DNA of 64,000 nucleotides. It comes from Maledivibacter halophilus. Lineage in GTDB: Bacteria; Bacillota; Clostridia; Peptostreptococcales; Caminicellaceae. The notes beneath the pieces were generated by a model, which was not told the DNA's origin, ran no database searches, and saw only the letters and a program-made list of their open reading frames with translations. Where the stretch lies: positions 1-64,000 of the forward strand of contig NZ_FUZT01000002.1 in NCBI RefSeq assembly GCF_900167445.1, in the 5' to 3' direction. Each line of letters begins with the position of its first letter. Positions within the stretch are counted from its first letter, which is position 1. Below are positions 9,625-17,424 of the stretch, one piece after another. Position numbers and translations under genes: made by a program.

Positions 9625-10173
9625 ATGATTAAAGAATTTGAAGGAATTAGACCTGTACTGGATGAAAAAACATTTGTAGCTGATGGTGCAAAAATAATTG
9701 GTGATGTTACCATGAAGGAGTTTGCTAGCATATGGTTTAATACAGTTGTAAGGGGGGATGTAAATCGTATTGAGATTGGGCGGTATACCAATATTCAGGA
9801 TAATAGTGTTATACATGTTGCTGATAAATTTCCAACTATTATAGGGGATTTTGTTACAGTAGGCCACAATGCGACTTTACATGGATGCACTATTGAAGAA
9901 CATTGCCTCATTGGTATGAGTACCACTGTGTTAAATGGTGCTGTTGTTGGCAAGGGGAGTATAATTGCAGCAGGAGCATTAGTCAGAGAAAATCAAATTA
10001 TACCACCTAATTCCCTTGTGGTAGGTGTACCGGGTAAAGTTATTAAGACTTTAAATGAACAGTGGGACAGTATACATGCCCAGGCACTAAAATATAAGAC
10101 ACTATGGACAGAGCGCTATAAAATAATGCCAAAGGCAGGTGGAGAAAGATATAAGGGGGAAAAAATTATATAG
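9625..10173 (+). CDS. Gamma-class carbonic anhydrase family protein (YrdA/PaaY-like)
   Basis: Protein of 182 residues with a left-handed beta-helix of hexapeptide repeats. It shows the conserved RGDVNRIEIG, NIQDNSVIH and VGHNATLHG segments, which carry the three zinc-ligand histidines of gamma carbonic anhydrases. Members hydrate CO2 or have lost that activity and act on acyl-CoA compounds, so the reaction is not certain. ATG 9625 follows a purine-rich AGGAAAGGAGAAGG. It starts 37 bases after the sigma-54 regulator without an obvious terminator and may be cotranscribed. Confidence 0.85.
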   Translation: MIKEFEGIRPVLDEKTFVADGAKIIGDVTMKEFASIWFNTVVRGDVNRIEIGRYTNIQDNSVIHVADKFPTIIGDFVTVGHNATLHGCTIEEHCLIGMSTTVLNGAVVGKGSIIAAGALVRENQIIPPNSLVVGVPGKVIKTLNEQWDSIHAQALKYKTLWTERYKIMPKAGGERYKGEKII

Positions 10174-10263
10174 ATTATAGTTTATATTGTTTTAAAATAA
10201 ATATCTAAATTTTGGAGAAAAATATCAAATGTTCTAAATAGATAATAGCAAAGGGAGAAAAAC

Positions 10264-12138
10264 ATGAAATATATATGCTATGCAGCTTTTAGTGAAGACT
10301 TTGTAATACTTGCAGAAAAAATATTTAAAAAACTAGGTGAAAGTAAAAATGTAGATATTCGAGTTTGGGATCCTCAAAAACCCCAAGAAGTTGTTGACGA
10401 TGGAATAAAGGTTATTATGGCCCGTGGTGGTACTGGAATAAGAATAAGAAACACTCTTGATCTACCAGTTGTTGAAATTCCAATTCCCTTTGAAGATATA
10501 ATGAAGACTTTACTCAAGGCTAGTAAAATAGGAAAAAATATTGGAGTAATTGGTTATAACAATTTATTAAAAGGATTAGATCTATTAAATCCACTATTAA
10601 ATATTAATATAAAACAAAGATTTGCAAATGATGAAATTGAAATGAAAAAGCAGATACAAAAATTTAAAGATGAAGGGATAGATGTAATAGTAGGTGGTCT
10701 GCTTCAAACTTATATAGCAAAAGAACTTAATATGAATTATGTTAGAATTGATTTAAGTGAAAAGTCATTGGAATATGCATATAATGAAGCAAAGGTAATA
10801 TTAGAAACTATTCGCTTTAATACTAGAAAAAATGAAGAGCTAAATGCAATATTGAATCATACTAAGGAAGGTTATGTTGCCATTGATAAAGAAGGAAAAA
10901 TAACTTTAATAAATAAAAGAGCATTGCAGCTGATCCCAGAATATGAAAAGCAGCCTATCGGCACCCCGCTTGTAAACGTATTCCCAGAGTTTGGTGGTTT
11001 GCTAAATGTCTTGAAATCTGGAAAAGAGATTTTACATGAAACCACTTGTTTAAAAAGCACAAATATTCTTTATAATTTTATTCCTTTAAAGCTTGATAAT
11101 AATGAGGTCATAGGAGGGATAGCCACATTTAACGATAGCAATACAATTACTAAGGGCGAATATAAAATAAGAAATAAATTATTGAGTAAAGGACTATATG
11201 CAACATATGAATTCAATCATATAAAAGGTAAGAGCAAGGCCATAAAGGAGTCTATAAATATTGCTAAAAAATTTGCAGATGCAGATTCAACTGTATTAAT
11301 AATGGGAGAAACAGGAGTTGGAAAGGAATTATTTGCTCAAAGTATACATAATATGAGTTCAAGAAAATTTGGACCCTTTGTAGCTTTAAACTGTGCATCC
11401 CTTCCAGAAAGCATCTTAGAAAGTGAATTATTCGGATATGAAGAGGGGGCCTTTACAGGAGCTAAAAAAAATGGAAAAGCTGGCTTATTTGAATTGGCCC
11501 ATAAAGGTACTATTTTTTTAGATGAAATAAGTGAAATGCCTTTAACATTACAAGGAAGATTTTTAAGAATTTTGCAAGAAAGAAAAGTAATGAGGCTTGG
11601 AGGTGACCAGATTATACCTATAGATGTGCGTGTAATATCTGCAACAAATAGGGAGATCAAGGATTTGGTTACGGAAAATAAATTTAGGCATGATTTATTT
11701 TATAGATTAAATGTTTTAACTTTAGTTATACCTCCACTTAGAGATAGAAAAGAAGATATTTATGAATTAGCAAAAGAATTTTTAGAAAATTATTCTAAAA
11801 ATAAGGAAATTAGCTTCTCAAAAGATGCCAGAAAAGCTTTACAAACATATAAATGGCCGGGAAATATTAGACAGCTTAGAAATTTTATTGAAAAACTTAG
11901 CATAATAAATACAGTAGATATGATTAATGCAAATATAATAAATAAAATGATATCCGATTATGAACCTGATTTCGAAGAGATAAGGGAAACTAAATATAGT
12001 AACTCTAAAGCATGTATTACAAAAGAAGAAATAGAAAATGCTTTAGGGTTTACCAAGGGAAATAAAACTAAGGCAGCTAATAATTTGGGGATACATAGAA
12101 GCACTCTTTGGAGACTTATAAAGAAATATAGCATTTAA
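10264..12138 (+). CDS. PrpR-type sigma-54-dependent transcriptional activator
   Basis: Protein of 624 residues: PrpR_N-like ligand domain (about 1-190, with MARGGTGIRIR), PAS domain (about 195-300), AAA+ domain (about 310-550) with Walker A GETGVGKE and GAFTGA near residue 395, and a Fis-type helix-turn-helix at the end (NKTKAANNLGIHRSTLWRLI). Such activators sense a catabolite directly and need no kinase. The sigma-54 promoter at 12290, in front of the threonine aldolase and symporter genes, is the obvious target. ATG 10264 follows AAAGGGAG. The ligand is unknown. Confidence 0.9.
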   Translation: MKYICYAAFSEDFVILAEKIFKKLGESKNVDIRVWDPQKPQEVVDDGIKVIMARGGTGIRIRNTLDLPVVEIPIPFEDIMKTLLKASKIGKNIGVIGYNNLLKGLDLLNPLLNINIKQRFANDEIEMKKQIQKFKDEGIDVIVGGLLQTYIAKELNMNYVRIDLSEKSLEYAYNEAKVILETIRFNTRKNEELNAILNHTKEGYVAIDKEGKITLINKRALQLIPEYEKQPIGTPLVNVFPEFGGLLNVLKSGKEILHETTCLKSTNILYNFIPLKLDNNEVIGGIATFNDSNTITKGEYKIRNKLLSKGLYATYEFNHIKGKSKAIKESINIAKKFADADSTVLIMGETGVGKELFAQSIHNMSSRKFGPFVALNCASLPESILESELFGYEEGAFTGAKKNGKAGLFELAHKGTIFLDEISEMPLTLQGRFLRILQERKVMRLGGDQIIPIDVRVISATNREIKDLVTENKFRHDLFYRLNVLTLVIPPLRDRKEDIYELAKEFLENYSKNKEISFSKDARKALQTYKWPGNIRQLRNFIEKLSIINTVDMINANIINKMISDYEPDFEEIRETKYSNSKACITKEEIENALGFTKGNKTKAANNLGIHRSTLWRLIKKYSI

Positions 12139-12148
12139 ATAATGTTGC

Positions 12149-12192
12149 AAAAGTGTTGCTTGTGTTTCGATTGAAACATAAGCAACACTTTT
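12149..12192. promoter_or_regulatory. Long inverted repeat: terminator and/or activator-binding dyad
   Basis: AAAAGTGTTGCTT pairs with AAGCAACACTTTT, and the inner part is the dyad TGTTTC-N4-GAAACA (12163-12178). As RNA it could end the activator transcript, but the T-run after it is short. As DNA it lies about 110-140 bp upstream of the sigma-54 promoter at 12290, the expected enhancer position. Both roles are possible. Confidence 0.55.
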
Positions 12193-12289
12193 ATTGTTCG
12201 GAAATAGAAATATTATCTTATGATGTGTTAAATTTATAACTATTAGTATAAAGGCGTTTCAAGCTATTTTTATTTTACATTTTGAATTA

Positions 12290-12305
12290 TGGCACAATTA
12301 TTGCT
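12290..12305 (+). promoter_or_regulatory. Sigma-54 (-24/-12) promoter of the threonine aldolase gene
   Basis: TGGCAC, five bases, then TTGCT is an exact match to the RpoN consensus. Transcription should begin near 12316, giving a leader of about 130 bases before the ATG at 12448. Confidence 0.9.
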
Positions 12306-12321
12306 CTATCTAATTTAAACT

Positions 12322-12400
12322 GTTGTGCTAGTAAATCAAATTTTTTTCTAAAATATAACTTAGGAAATATTAAAACTCCCCATATAGGAACTAGCACAAC
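12322..12400 (+). ncRNA. Structured 5' leader of the aldolase transcript (function unknown)
   Basis: GTTGTGCTAGT (12322-12332) pairs perfectly with ACTAGCACAAC (12390-12400), enclosing about 57 bases. It begins only a few bases after the predicted sigma-54 start site. It may be an mRNA-stabilising stem or a control element. I do not recognise a riboswitch class. Confidence 0.4.
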
Positions 12401-12447
12401 GAGTTAACTTATGTATTATATATAATTTGACATCGAGGAGGATTCAT

Positions 12448-13488
12448 ATGATTGATTTAAGAAGCGATACCTTAAGCCTGCCGGAAGAAGAAATGTTAAA
12501 AACAATTTTGCATGCTAAACTTGGTGACGATGGAAGAACAAATGAAAATGGAAGAGGTGAAGATTTAACTGTAAATGAACTTGAAGATTTTGCTGCTAAG
12601 CTGACTGGAAAAGATGGATCTATACTATTTTCTTCAGGAACTTTAGCAAATACAACCGCTATATTAACCTATTGTAATCCAAATGACAAAGTTCTTGTTG
12701 ATGAAATACAGCATATTTATAAAAGTGAAAAAGTTGTATTTGAAAAAAGTCTTGGACAATTAATTCCTGTTACTTATAAACTAAATAAAAGAAAAACTCC
12801 AGATATAAATGATATTAGAAATTTATTAAATGAAAATAATATTAAACTTTTATGCATAGAAAATCCCCATAATTTTGCTGGTGGTACATGTATTAATCTG
12901 GAAGAATTAAAAGAGATATATAAACTTGCTAAAGAATTTAATGTTCATGTACATATGGATGGTGCAAGATTATTTAATGCTGTAGTAAGTCTAGGTGTAA
13001 AAGCAGAGGATATATGTAAGTACGTAGATTCTGTTATGTTTTGTTTATCTAAGGGATTAGGTGCACCTATTGGTTCCCTTTTATGCGGAAATAAAGATTT
13101 TATAAAAAAAGCAAGAATAAAAAGAAAATTATTAGGGGGGAATATGAGACAGGCTGGAATAATAGCAGCTCCAGGACTATATGCTCTTCAGAACAATATT
13201 GATACATTAAAGCAAGATCATGAAAACGCCAGATATGTTGTTGACAATCTTAAAGACTTAAAAAAAACAAAGGTTCAAAAGGATGTACAAACAAATATAG
13301 TTATGCTGGATATAAGAGAAACCGGTTTGACTGCTGAAAAATATTGTGCAATTGCAAAAGAAAAAGGTCTATTAATTCGTTCGGTATTAGGAGGGAATAA
13401 AGTTCGTTTGGTTTTTTATAGAGGAATTAGTCGCAATGATACAATTATTGCAGCAAAAATTATTAAGGATATAGATAGTTTAATATAA
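12448..13488 (+). CDS. ltaE: Low-specificity L-threonine aldolase (PLP enzyme)
   Basis: Protein of 346 residues, the normal length for the aromatic amino acid beta-eliminating lyase/threonine aldolase family. It opens with MIDLRSDTLSLP and has the HMDGAR motif and the PLP-lysine region CLSKGLGAPIGS. It splits threonine/allo-threonine to glycine and acetaldehyde; some relatives act on other beta-hydroxy amino acids. ATG 12448 is chosen because GAGGAGG lies at the right distance; an in-frame TTG at 12427 has no ribosome site. It is placed under sigma-54 control with a cation symporter, which suggests use of a hydroxy amino acid as an energy source. Confidence 0.88.
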   Translation: MIDLRSDTLSLPEEEMLKTILHAKLGDDGRTNENGRGEDLTVNELEDFAAKLTGKDGSILFSSGTLANTTAILTYCNPNDKVLVDEIQHIYKSEKVVFEKSLGQLIPVTYKLNKRKTPDINDIRNLLNENNIKLLCIENPHNFAGGTCINLEELKEIYKLAKEFNVHVHMDGARLFNAVVSLGVKAEDICKYVDSVMFCLSKGLGAPIGSLLCGNKDFIKKARIKRKLLGGNMRQAGIIAAPGLYALQNNIDTLKQDHENARYVVDNLKDLKKTKVQKDVQTNIVMLDIRETGLTAEKYCAIAKEKGLLIRSVLGGNKVRLVFYRGISRNDTIIAAKIIKDIDSLI

Positions 13489-13548
13489 TTTTGATAACTT
13501 AAATTGTATGCAAAATATTATCAATAATATATGAAAGGTTGGGTTTAT

Positions 13549-14796
13549 ATGAAGATAGGTGGAAAGAAAATTGGTTTAACAACACAAGTTTTTCTTGCTA
13601 TGATTGTAGGAGCTATTCTAGGACTTCTTATCGGAGAACCTATGACCAAATTAGGGTTCATTGGGACAATTTGGCTTAATTGCATTAAGATGATTGTTGT
13701 ACCTATGGTTATTGTTACTATTATTACAGGTATTACTTCCCAAAAGGATGTTAAGTCTTTAGGACGTATTAGTGTAAGAATAATGGCTTATTATATTTTT
13801 TCCACACTGATTGCCTGTGCCATAGGATTAACTGTGGCTTTAATTATTAAACCTGGGACAATAGCTAATTTTACAGGACTGGCTTCAAAGGAAATCACTG
13901 GTTCTACTGATATTACCGTTGCAGATTTTTTTACAAGTATGTTTTCAGCAAATATGTTTAAGACCTTTTCAGAAGGTAATATTTTACAGACCCTAATCAT
14001 TTCTGTTATGATAGGAATTGCAATTTTAAGAATGAAAAATGAAAAGTTCAAAACAACTGTAGTTAACGGATTTAATGCACTTGGGGAAATGGTTTTTTCA
14101 CTTATTGGAATGATTATGATTGCATCACCAATAGGAGTATTTTTCTTGATGGCCGATTCATTTGGCAAATATGGTGCAAGTATTTTTACTAGTATGGCAA
14201 CCCTAGCAGGTACCTATTATCTGGCTTGTATTGTTCAAATAATCTTGGTTTACGGTGGAGTAGTATGGTTAACAGCAGGAATTAATCCCATTAAGTTTAT
14301 AAAAGATAGTGCTGAATTATGGATTTATACAATTTCTACATGTAGTAGTGTGGCTTCCATCCCCATAAATATTAAAGTGGCTAAAGAAAAATTTGGTGTT
14401 CCTGAAAGAATATCCGGTTTTACTATTCCTTTAGGTTCTCAAATGAATTATGATGGTAGTGTAATATTATATGGTAGTGTTATTGTGTTTATCAGTCAAG
14501 TAGTAGGAGTACCAATTACTCTAGGTGTTATGCTTAAAGTTATATTCCTATCAGCAATTTTATCTACTGGCGGTGGTGGAATTCCAGGAAGTGGTATTGT
14601 TAAATTGCTTGTTATGGTTCAAGCCTTTGGACTTCCAACTGAAATCGTTGGTATTATTGCTGCATTCTATCGTTTATTCGATATGGGAACAACTACTAAT
14701 AACTGCTTGGGAGACTTAGCAGGAACTGTATTTGTTTCAAAACTAGAAGAAAAAACTATTGAAAAGAACAATAGAAAAATGGCTGAAGCCAATTAA
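13549..14796 (+). CDS. Dicarboxylate/amino acid:cation symporter (DAACS, GltP/SstT-like)
   Basis: Membrane protein of 415 residues with the DAACS fold: eight membrane helices and two re-entrant loops. The serine-rich motif TCSSVASIPIN and the NYDGSVILYG segment of the transport domain are visible, followed by GGGGIPGSG and FDMGTTTNNCLGD. The family imports glutamate, aspartate, serine/threonine or C4-dicarboxylates with Na+ or H+. ATG 13549 is preferred over ATG 13531 because AAAGGTTGG lies between them. It follows the aldolase by 60 bases in one transcription unit, so threonine or serine is a plausible substrate (inference). Confidence 0.87.
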   Translation: MKIGGKKIGLTTQVFLAMIVGAILGLLIGEPMTKLGFIGTIWLNCIKMIVVPMVIVTIITGITSQKDVKSLGRISVRIMAYYIFSTLIACAIGLTVALIIKPGTIANFTGLASKEITGSTDITVADFFTSMFSANMFKTFSEGNILQTLIISVMIGIAILRMKNEKFKTTVVNGFNALGEMVFSLIGMIMIASPIGVFFLMADSFGKYGASIFTSMATLAGTYYLACIVQIILVYGGVVWLTAGINPIKFIKDSAELWIYTISTCSSVASIPINIKVAKEKFGVPERISGFTIPLGSQMNYDGSVILYGSVIVFISQVVGVPITLGVMLKVIFLSAILSTGGGGIPGSGIVKLLVMVQAFGLPTEIVGIIAAFYRLFDMGTTTNNCLGDLAGTVFVSKLEEKTIEKNNRKMAEAN

Positions 14797-14864
14797 TTGA
14801 TAAACTTGCATAATTAACATTATTAATTTTAAAATTCTTTACATCTGTTATGCAATTTCATCAA
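14797..14864. repeat. Small inverted-repeat element, family 2 (TTGCATAA ends)
   Basis: TTGATAAACTTGCATAA and TTATGCAATTTCATCAA are inverted repeats (15 of 17 match) around an AT-rich middle. Related ends occur at 60178-60297, and half copies lie near 1838-1862 and 21310-21330. Confidence 0.5.
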
Positions 14865-14926
14865 TTATTTAAGGAAATTCTATAATTATTTCTTATAAGA
14901 ACTATTTAATATGTTTAGATTTTACT

Positions 14927-14955
14927 AAATGCTGGGTAAAAAAACCCAGCATTTT
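14927..14955 (+). terminator. Rho-independent terminator after the DAACS gene
   Basis: AAATGCTGGGT and ACCCAGCATTT form a strong stem with an A-rich loop, followed by T residues. Confidence 0.8.
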
Positions 14956-15060
14956 AACTTTGATGAGAGAAATATATAAGAATTTATAAAATTATTATAT
15001 TCACAAATTTCATATATCTTCATATTGTAATAGTATCTAGGAAATGGAAGGGGAAAAGAA

Positions 15061-15711
15061 ATGATACCATATTATCCGTATATGCCTATGAATTTACAAA
15101 GAGCATGTAGGAGAACTACACCAAATTCTTATATAAGATTATTTCATGCTTCACCTAATGCGCCAGCTGTAGATATTTATGCTAATGGAGACCTTATTGT
15201 ACAGAATCTTTCATATAAAAATTTCTCGAAATATCTACCGGTTGCTCCAGGAAATTATAACATTCAAATCTATCCAGCAGGTAATACTACAAATGAAGTT
15301 TTAAATACAGATTTATATATTCCCCAAGGAACAATTTTTAATGCAGCGGTTGTTGGAGAGCTTCCTAATATAAGTTTATATCCTATACCTGAGCCCTATA
15401 CTGGACAAAATTTTGGCAGACCATGTATTAGATTTATTCATTTATCTCCAAATGCTCCAGCTGTGGATATAGTATTATCCAATGGCAGTAAGGTATTTAA
15501 TAATGTAGGTTATAAGGATATTACAGATTATGTTTGTATTCCTTCTGGCACCTATACTTTCCAGGTGCAACCTACAGGAAGCGATGATGTAGTTTTAACA
15601 ATTCCAGATGTTCGATTGAAGCCTAATAATTATTATACTGTTTATGCTGTTGGATTAGTTGGTGAAACTCCAGAATTAGAAGCCATATTGGCTCCAGAAC
15701 CAAGGCAATGA
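15061..15711 (+). CDS. DUF4397 domain protein with two repeats
   Basis: Protein of 216 residues made of two copies of the DUF4397 beta-sandwich. The first begins YIRLFHASPNAPAVDIYANG and the second IRFIHLSPNAPAVDIVLSNG, about 105 residues apart. DUF4397 proteins are common in the cell envelope of Gram-positive bacteria, but their role is unknown. There is no classical signal peptide here (it begins MIPYYPYMPMNLQRACRRT), which is unusual and resembles spore- or surface-associated small proteins. ATG 15061 follows GGAAGGGGAAAAG. It is monocistronic, with its own terminator. Confidence 0.8.
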   Translation: MIPYYPYMPMNLQRACRRTTPNSYIRLFHASPNAPAVDIYANGDLIVQNLSYKNFSKYLPVAPGNYNIQIYPAGNTTNEVLNTDLYIPQGTIFNAAVVGELPNISLYPIPEPYTGQNFGRPCIRFIHLSPNAPAVDIVLSNGSKVFNNVGYKDITDYVCIPSGTYTFQVQPTGSDDVVLTIPDVRLKPNNYYTVYAVGLVGETPELEAILAPEPRQ

Positions 15712-15725
15712 AGCTTTATATATTG

Positions 15726-15762
15726 AAAACAGATGGTTTTAATAAGAACCATCTGTTTTTTT
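15726..15762 (+). terminator. Rho-independent terminator after the DUF4397 gene
   Basis: AAACAGATGGTT and AACCATCTGTTT form a 12-bp stem followed by a T-run. Confidence 0.9.
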
Positions 15763-15782
15763 ATTTTTAATATTTTATATTG

Positions 15783-15811
15783 TTGACAGTATATAAGCAT
15801 AGCTATATGCT
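15783..15811 (+). promoter_or_regulatory. Sigma-A promoter with overlapping dyad (possible operator)
   Basis: TTGACA, 17 bases, TATGCT. The -10 box is the right half of a dyad AGCATA-N4-TATGCT (15796-15811). A protein bound there would block the promoter, which suggests autoregulation by the regulator encoded at 15845. The ribosome site AAAGGATGTG precedes its TTG start. Confidence 0.6.
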
Positions 15812-15844
15812 AATTATATAAAGATCAAAGGATGTGTTGAAAAG

Positions 15845-17152
15845 TTGAATTTAAAAATAGCTGTAATTGGTTCTGAAGACACAGTAGACAGAATATTGGA
15901 AGTTACTAAGGAATTTGAAGGGAAAGCAGAATTTATGCCCTTTAAATATAAAGATAAGTCTCAAACTATTGAGTATACAAAAGAGATTCAGAAAAATTCA
16001 GATGCAATTATTTTTTCAGGGGAGGCACCTTATACAATAGCCTTAAATGCAGGGGTTATAAAAAAACCTTCAGTTTATGTTCCAAGAAAAGGGACAAGCC
16101 TTTATAAAGTGCTTTGGAAAATGAGAGATGATAATATTGATATTAAAAGAATAAGTACAGAAATTTTGTCAACTGAAGAAGTTGTGGAGACCATGGAAGA
16201 ATTAGAGGTTGATTTTGAAAAAATTTATAACTATGATTTTGACCATTCTTTTAAATTTGAACATAAAGAATTGGCTGATTTTCACTATAATCTTTGGAAG
16301 GATGGGAAGATAAGTGCTGCTGTGACGGGATTTACAAATATATTTTATATGCTAAAAGATAGAGGAATGCCTGTTTACAAATTATATCCTACAAAGCCTT
16401 TAATCAGGGAATATATTAATAAAGCCATATTGCTTGGAAAAGTAAAAAAGGTACAACAGTCTCAGACTGCGGTTCAAATAGTAAAGATAAGAAATCGAGG
16501 AGAAAGCTTTTCTTCAGATTATGAATTTATGATGATAAAAAATAAATTGGAAAGTAAACTTATTAAGTATACTCGCGATAACTTTGGGTCCCTGTTTCCC
16601 CTTGGAAGGGATGAATACCTTATATTTACAAATAGGGGGTCAATAGAAAATATCTACAATATATTTAATTTCCATAGTGAAATTTATATTGAGGAAGATT
16701 CTAAGATTATATTATCTTCAGGTATTGGTTTTGGAAACACTGTATATGAATCAGAAATTAATGCAAGGATAGCTTTAAGCCATTCTATAAAAAGAAACTA
16801 TAATTGTACTTTTATAATGGATGAATCTAGTAATGTTTCAGGACCCTTTTCAAATGAAGAAGATAAAAGATTTACCTATGACATGTCCTCAGGGAAGAAT
16901 GAAGAAATAAGAGAACTTGCAGAAAAGACTTCTTTGAGTCCTGTATATATATCAAAATTAAGGGGGCTAATTGAAAAAATTGATAGAAATATTGTGGATG
17001 CCAATGTAGTTTCCAGTTATTTAGGAATCAGTACAAGGAGTGCAAGGCGAATACTTAATGTTTTAGTAAAGTCTGGATTTGGAAAAGTAAAGCATACTGA
17101 AAGCAAGGCTAAGACTGGAAGGCCAAGGAAGATTTATGAAATTAATATATAA
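15845..17152 (+). CDS. Putative transcriptional regulator with C-terminal winged helix
   Basis: Protein of 435 residues that I do not assign to a named family. The first about 130 residues look like an alpha/beta domain reminiscent of PrpR_N (VIGSEDTVDRILEV, then DAIIFSGEAPY). The middle (about 200-340) has alternating strands and helices like a degenerate nucleotidyl-cyclase fold. The end (about 375-435) reads as a winged helix (SYLGISTRSARRILNVLVKSG) with an AT-hook-like GRPRK near the C-terminus. TTG at 15845 follows AAAGGATGTG with good spacing. It lies directly upstream of the AbgT/AbgB-like genes and probably controls them (inference). Confidence 0.6.
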   Translation: MNLKIAVIGSEDTVDRILEVTKEFEGKAEFMPFKYKDKSQTIEYTKEIQKNSDAIIFSGEAPYTIALNAGVIKKPSVYVPRKGTSLYKVLWKMRDDNIDIKRISTEILSTEEVVETMEELEVDFEKIYNYDFDHSFKFEHKELADFHYNLWKDGKISAAVTGFTNIFYMLKDRGMPVYKLYPTKPLIREYINKAILLGKVKKVQQSQTAVQIVKIRNRGESFSSDYEFMMIKNKLESKLIKYTRDNFGSLFPLGRDEYLIFTNRGSIENIYNIFNFHSEIYIEEDSKIILSSGIGFGNTVYESEINARIALSHSIKRNYNCTFIMDESSNVSGPFSNEEDKRFTYDMSSGKNEEIRELAEKTSLSPVYISKLRGLIEKIDRNIVDANVVSSYLGISTRSARRILNVLVKSGFGKVKHTESKAKTGRPRKIYEINI

Positions 17153-17236
17153 TTTGAGACATAAAAATAATATCTGTAGAGGCTTATTTTAAAATAAGGA
17201 ATAGTACAATATATTAATAATTTATATATTAAAACT

Positions 17237-17264
17237 AAAGCTTATTTTGAAATAAGCTTTTTTT
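17237..17264 (+). terminator. Rho-independent terminator after the regulator gene
   Basis: AAAGCTTATTT and AAATAAGCTTT form an 11-bp stem with a two-base loop, followed by T residues. Confidence 0.75.
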
Positions 17265-17321
17265 GTCGAAAAATGAAAATTGAAAAAAATTAAAAAAATG
17301 CAAGAAATTATTATAAAAATG

Positions 17322-17396
17322 TGATAAAATAGTATTAGACAAATCCTAAACAAGACCGAAAGTCCTGCAGGAAAAAATGTTCTTGGATTTATGTCT
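17322..17396 (+). ncRNA. Promoter and compact structured leader of the abgT-like gene
   Basis: An extended -10 (TGATAAAAT, 17322-17330) predicts a transcript starting at about 17337, exactly where a folded region begins. AGAC/GTCT and AAATCC/GGATTT pair (17337-17346 with 17385-17396), an inner hairpin GAC-CGAAA-GTC lies at 17354-17364, and CCTGCAGG follows. The ribosome site AAGGGGG (17410-17416) is only 14 bases after the stem. I compared it mentally with tetrahydrofolate, glycine and guanidine riboswitches and it matches none. Confidence 0.4.
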
Positions 17397-17424
17397 GTAA
17401 ATAAAAGTAAGGGGGTAGTGTTAA

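Noticed and set aside
17337..17396. Tetrahydrofolate riboswitch before abgT
   Set aside because: The conserved core of that riboswitch is not visible; only a compact fold of unknown class can be supported.
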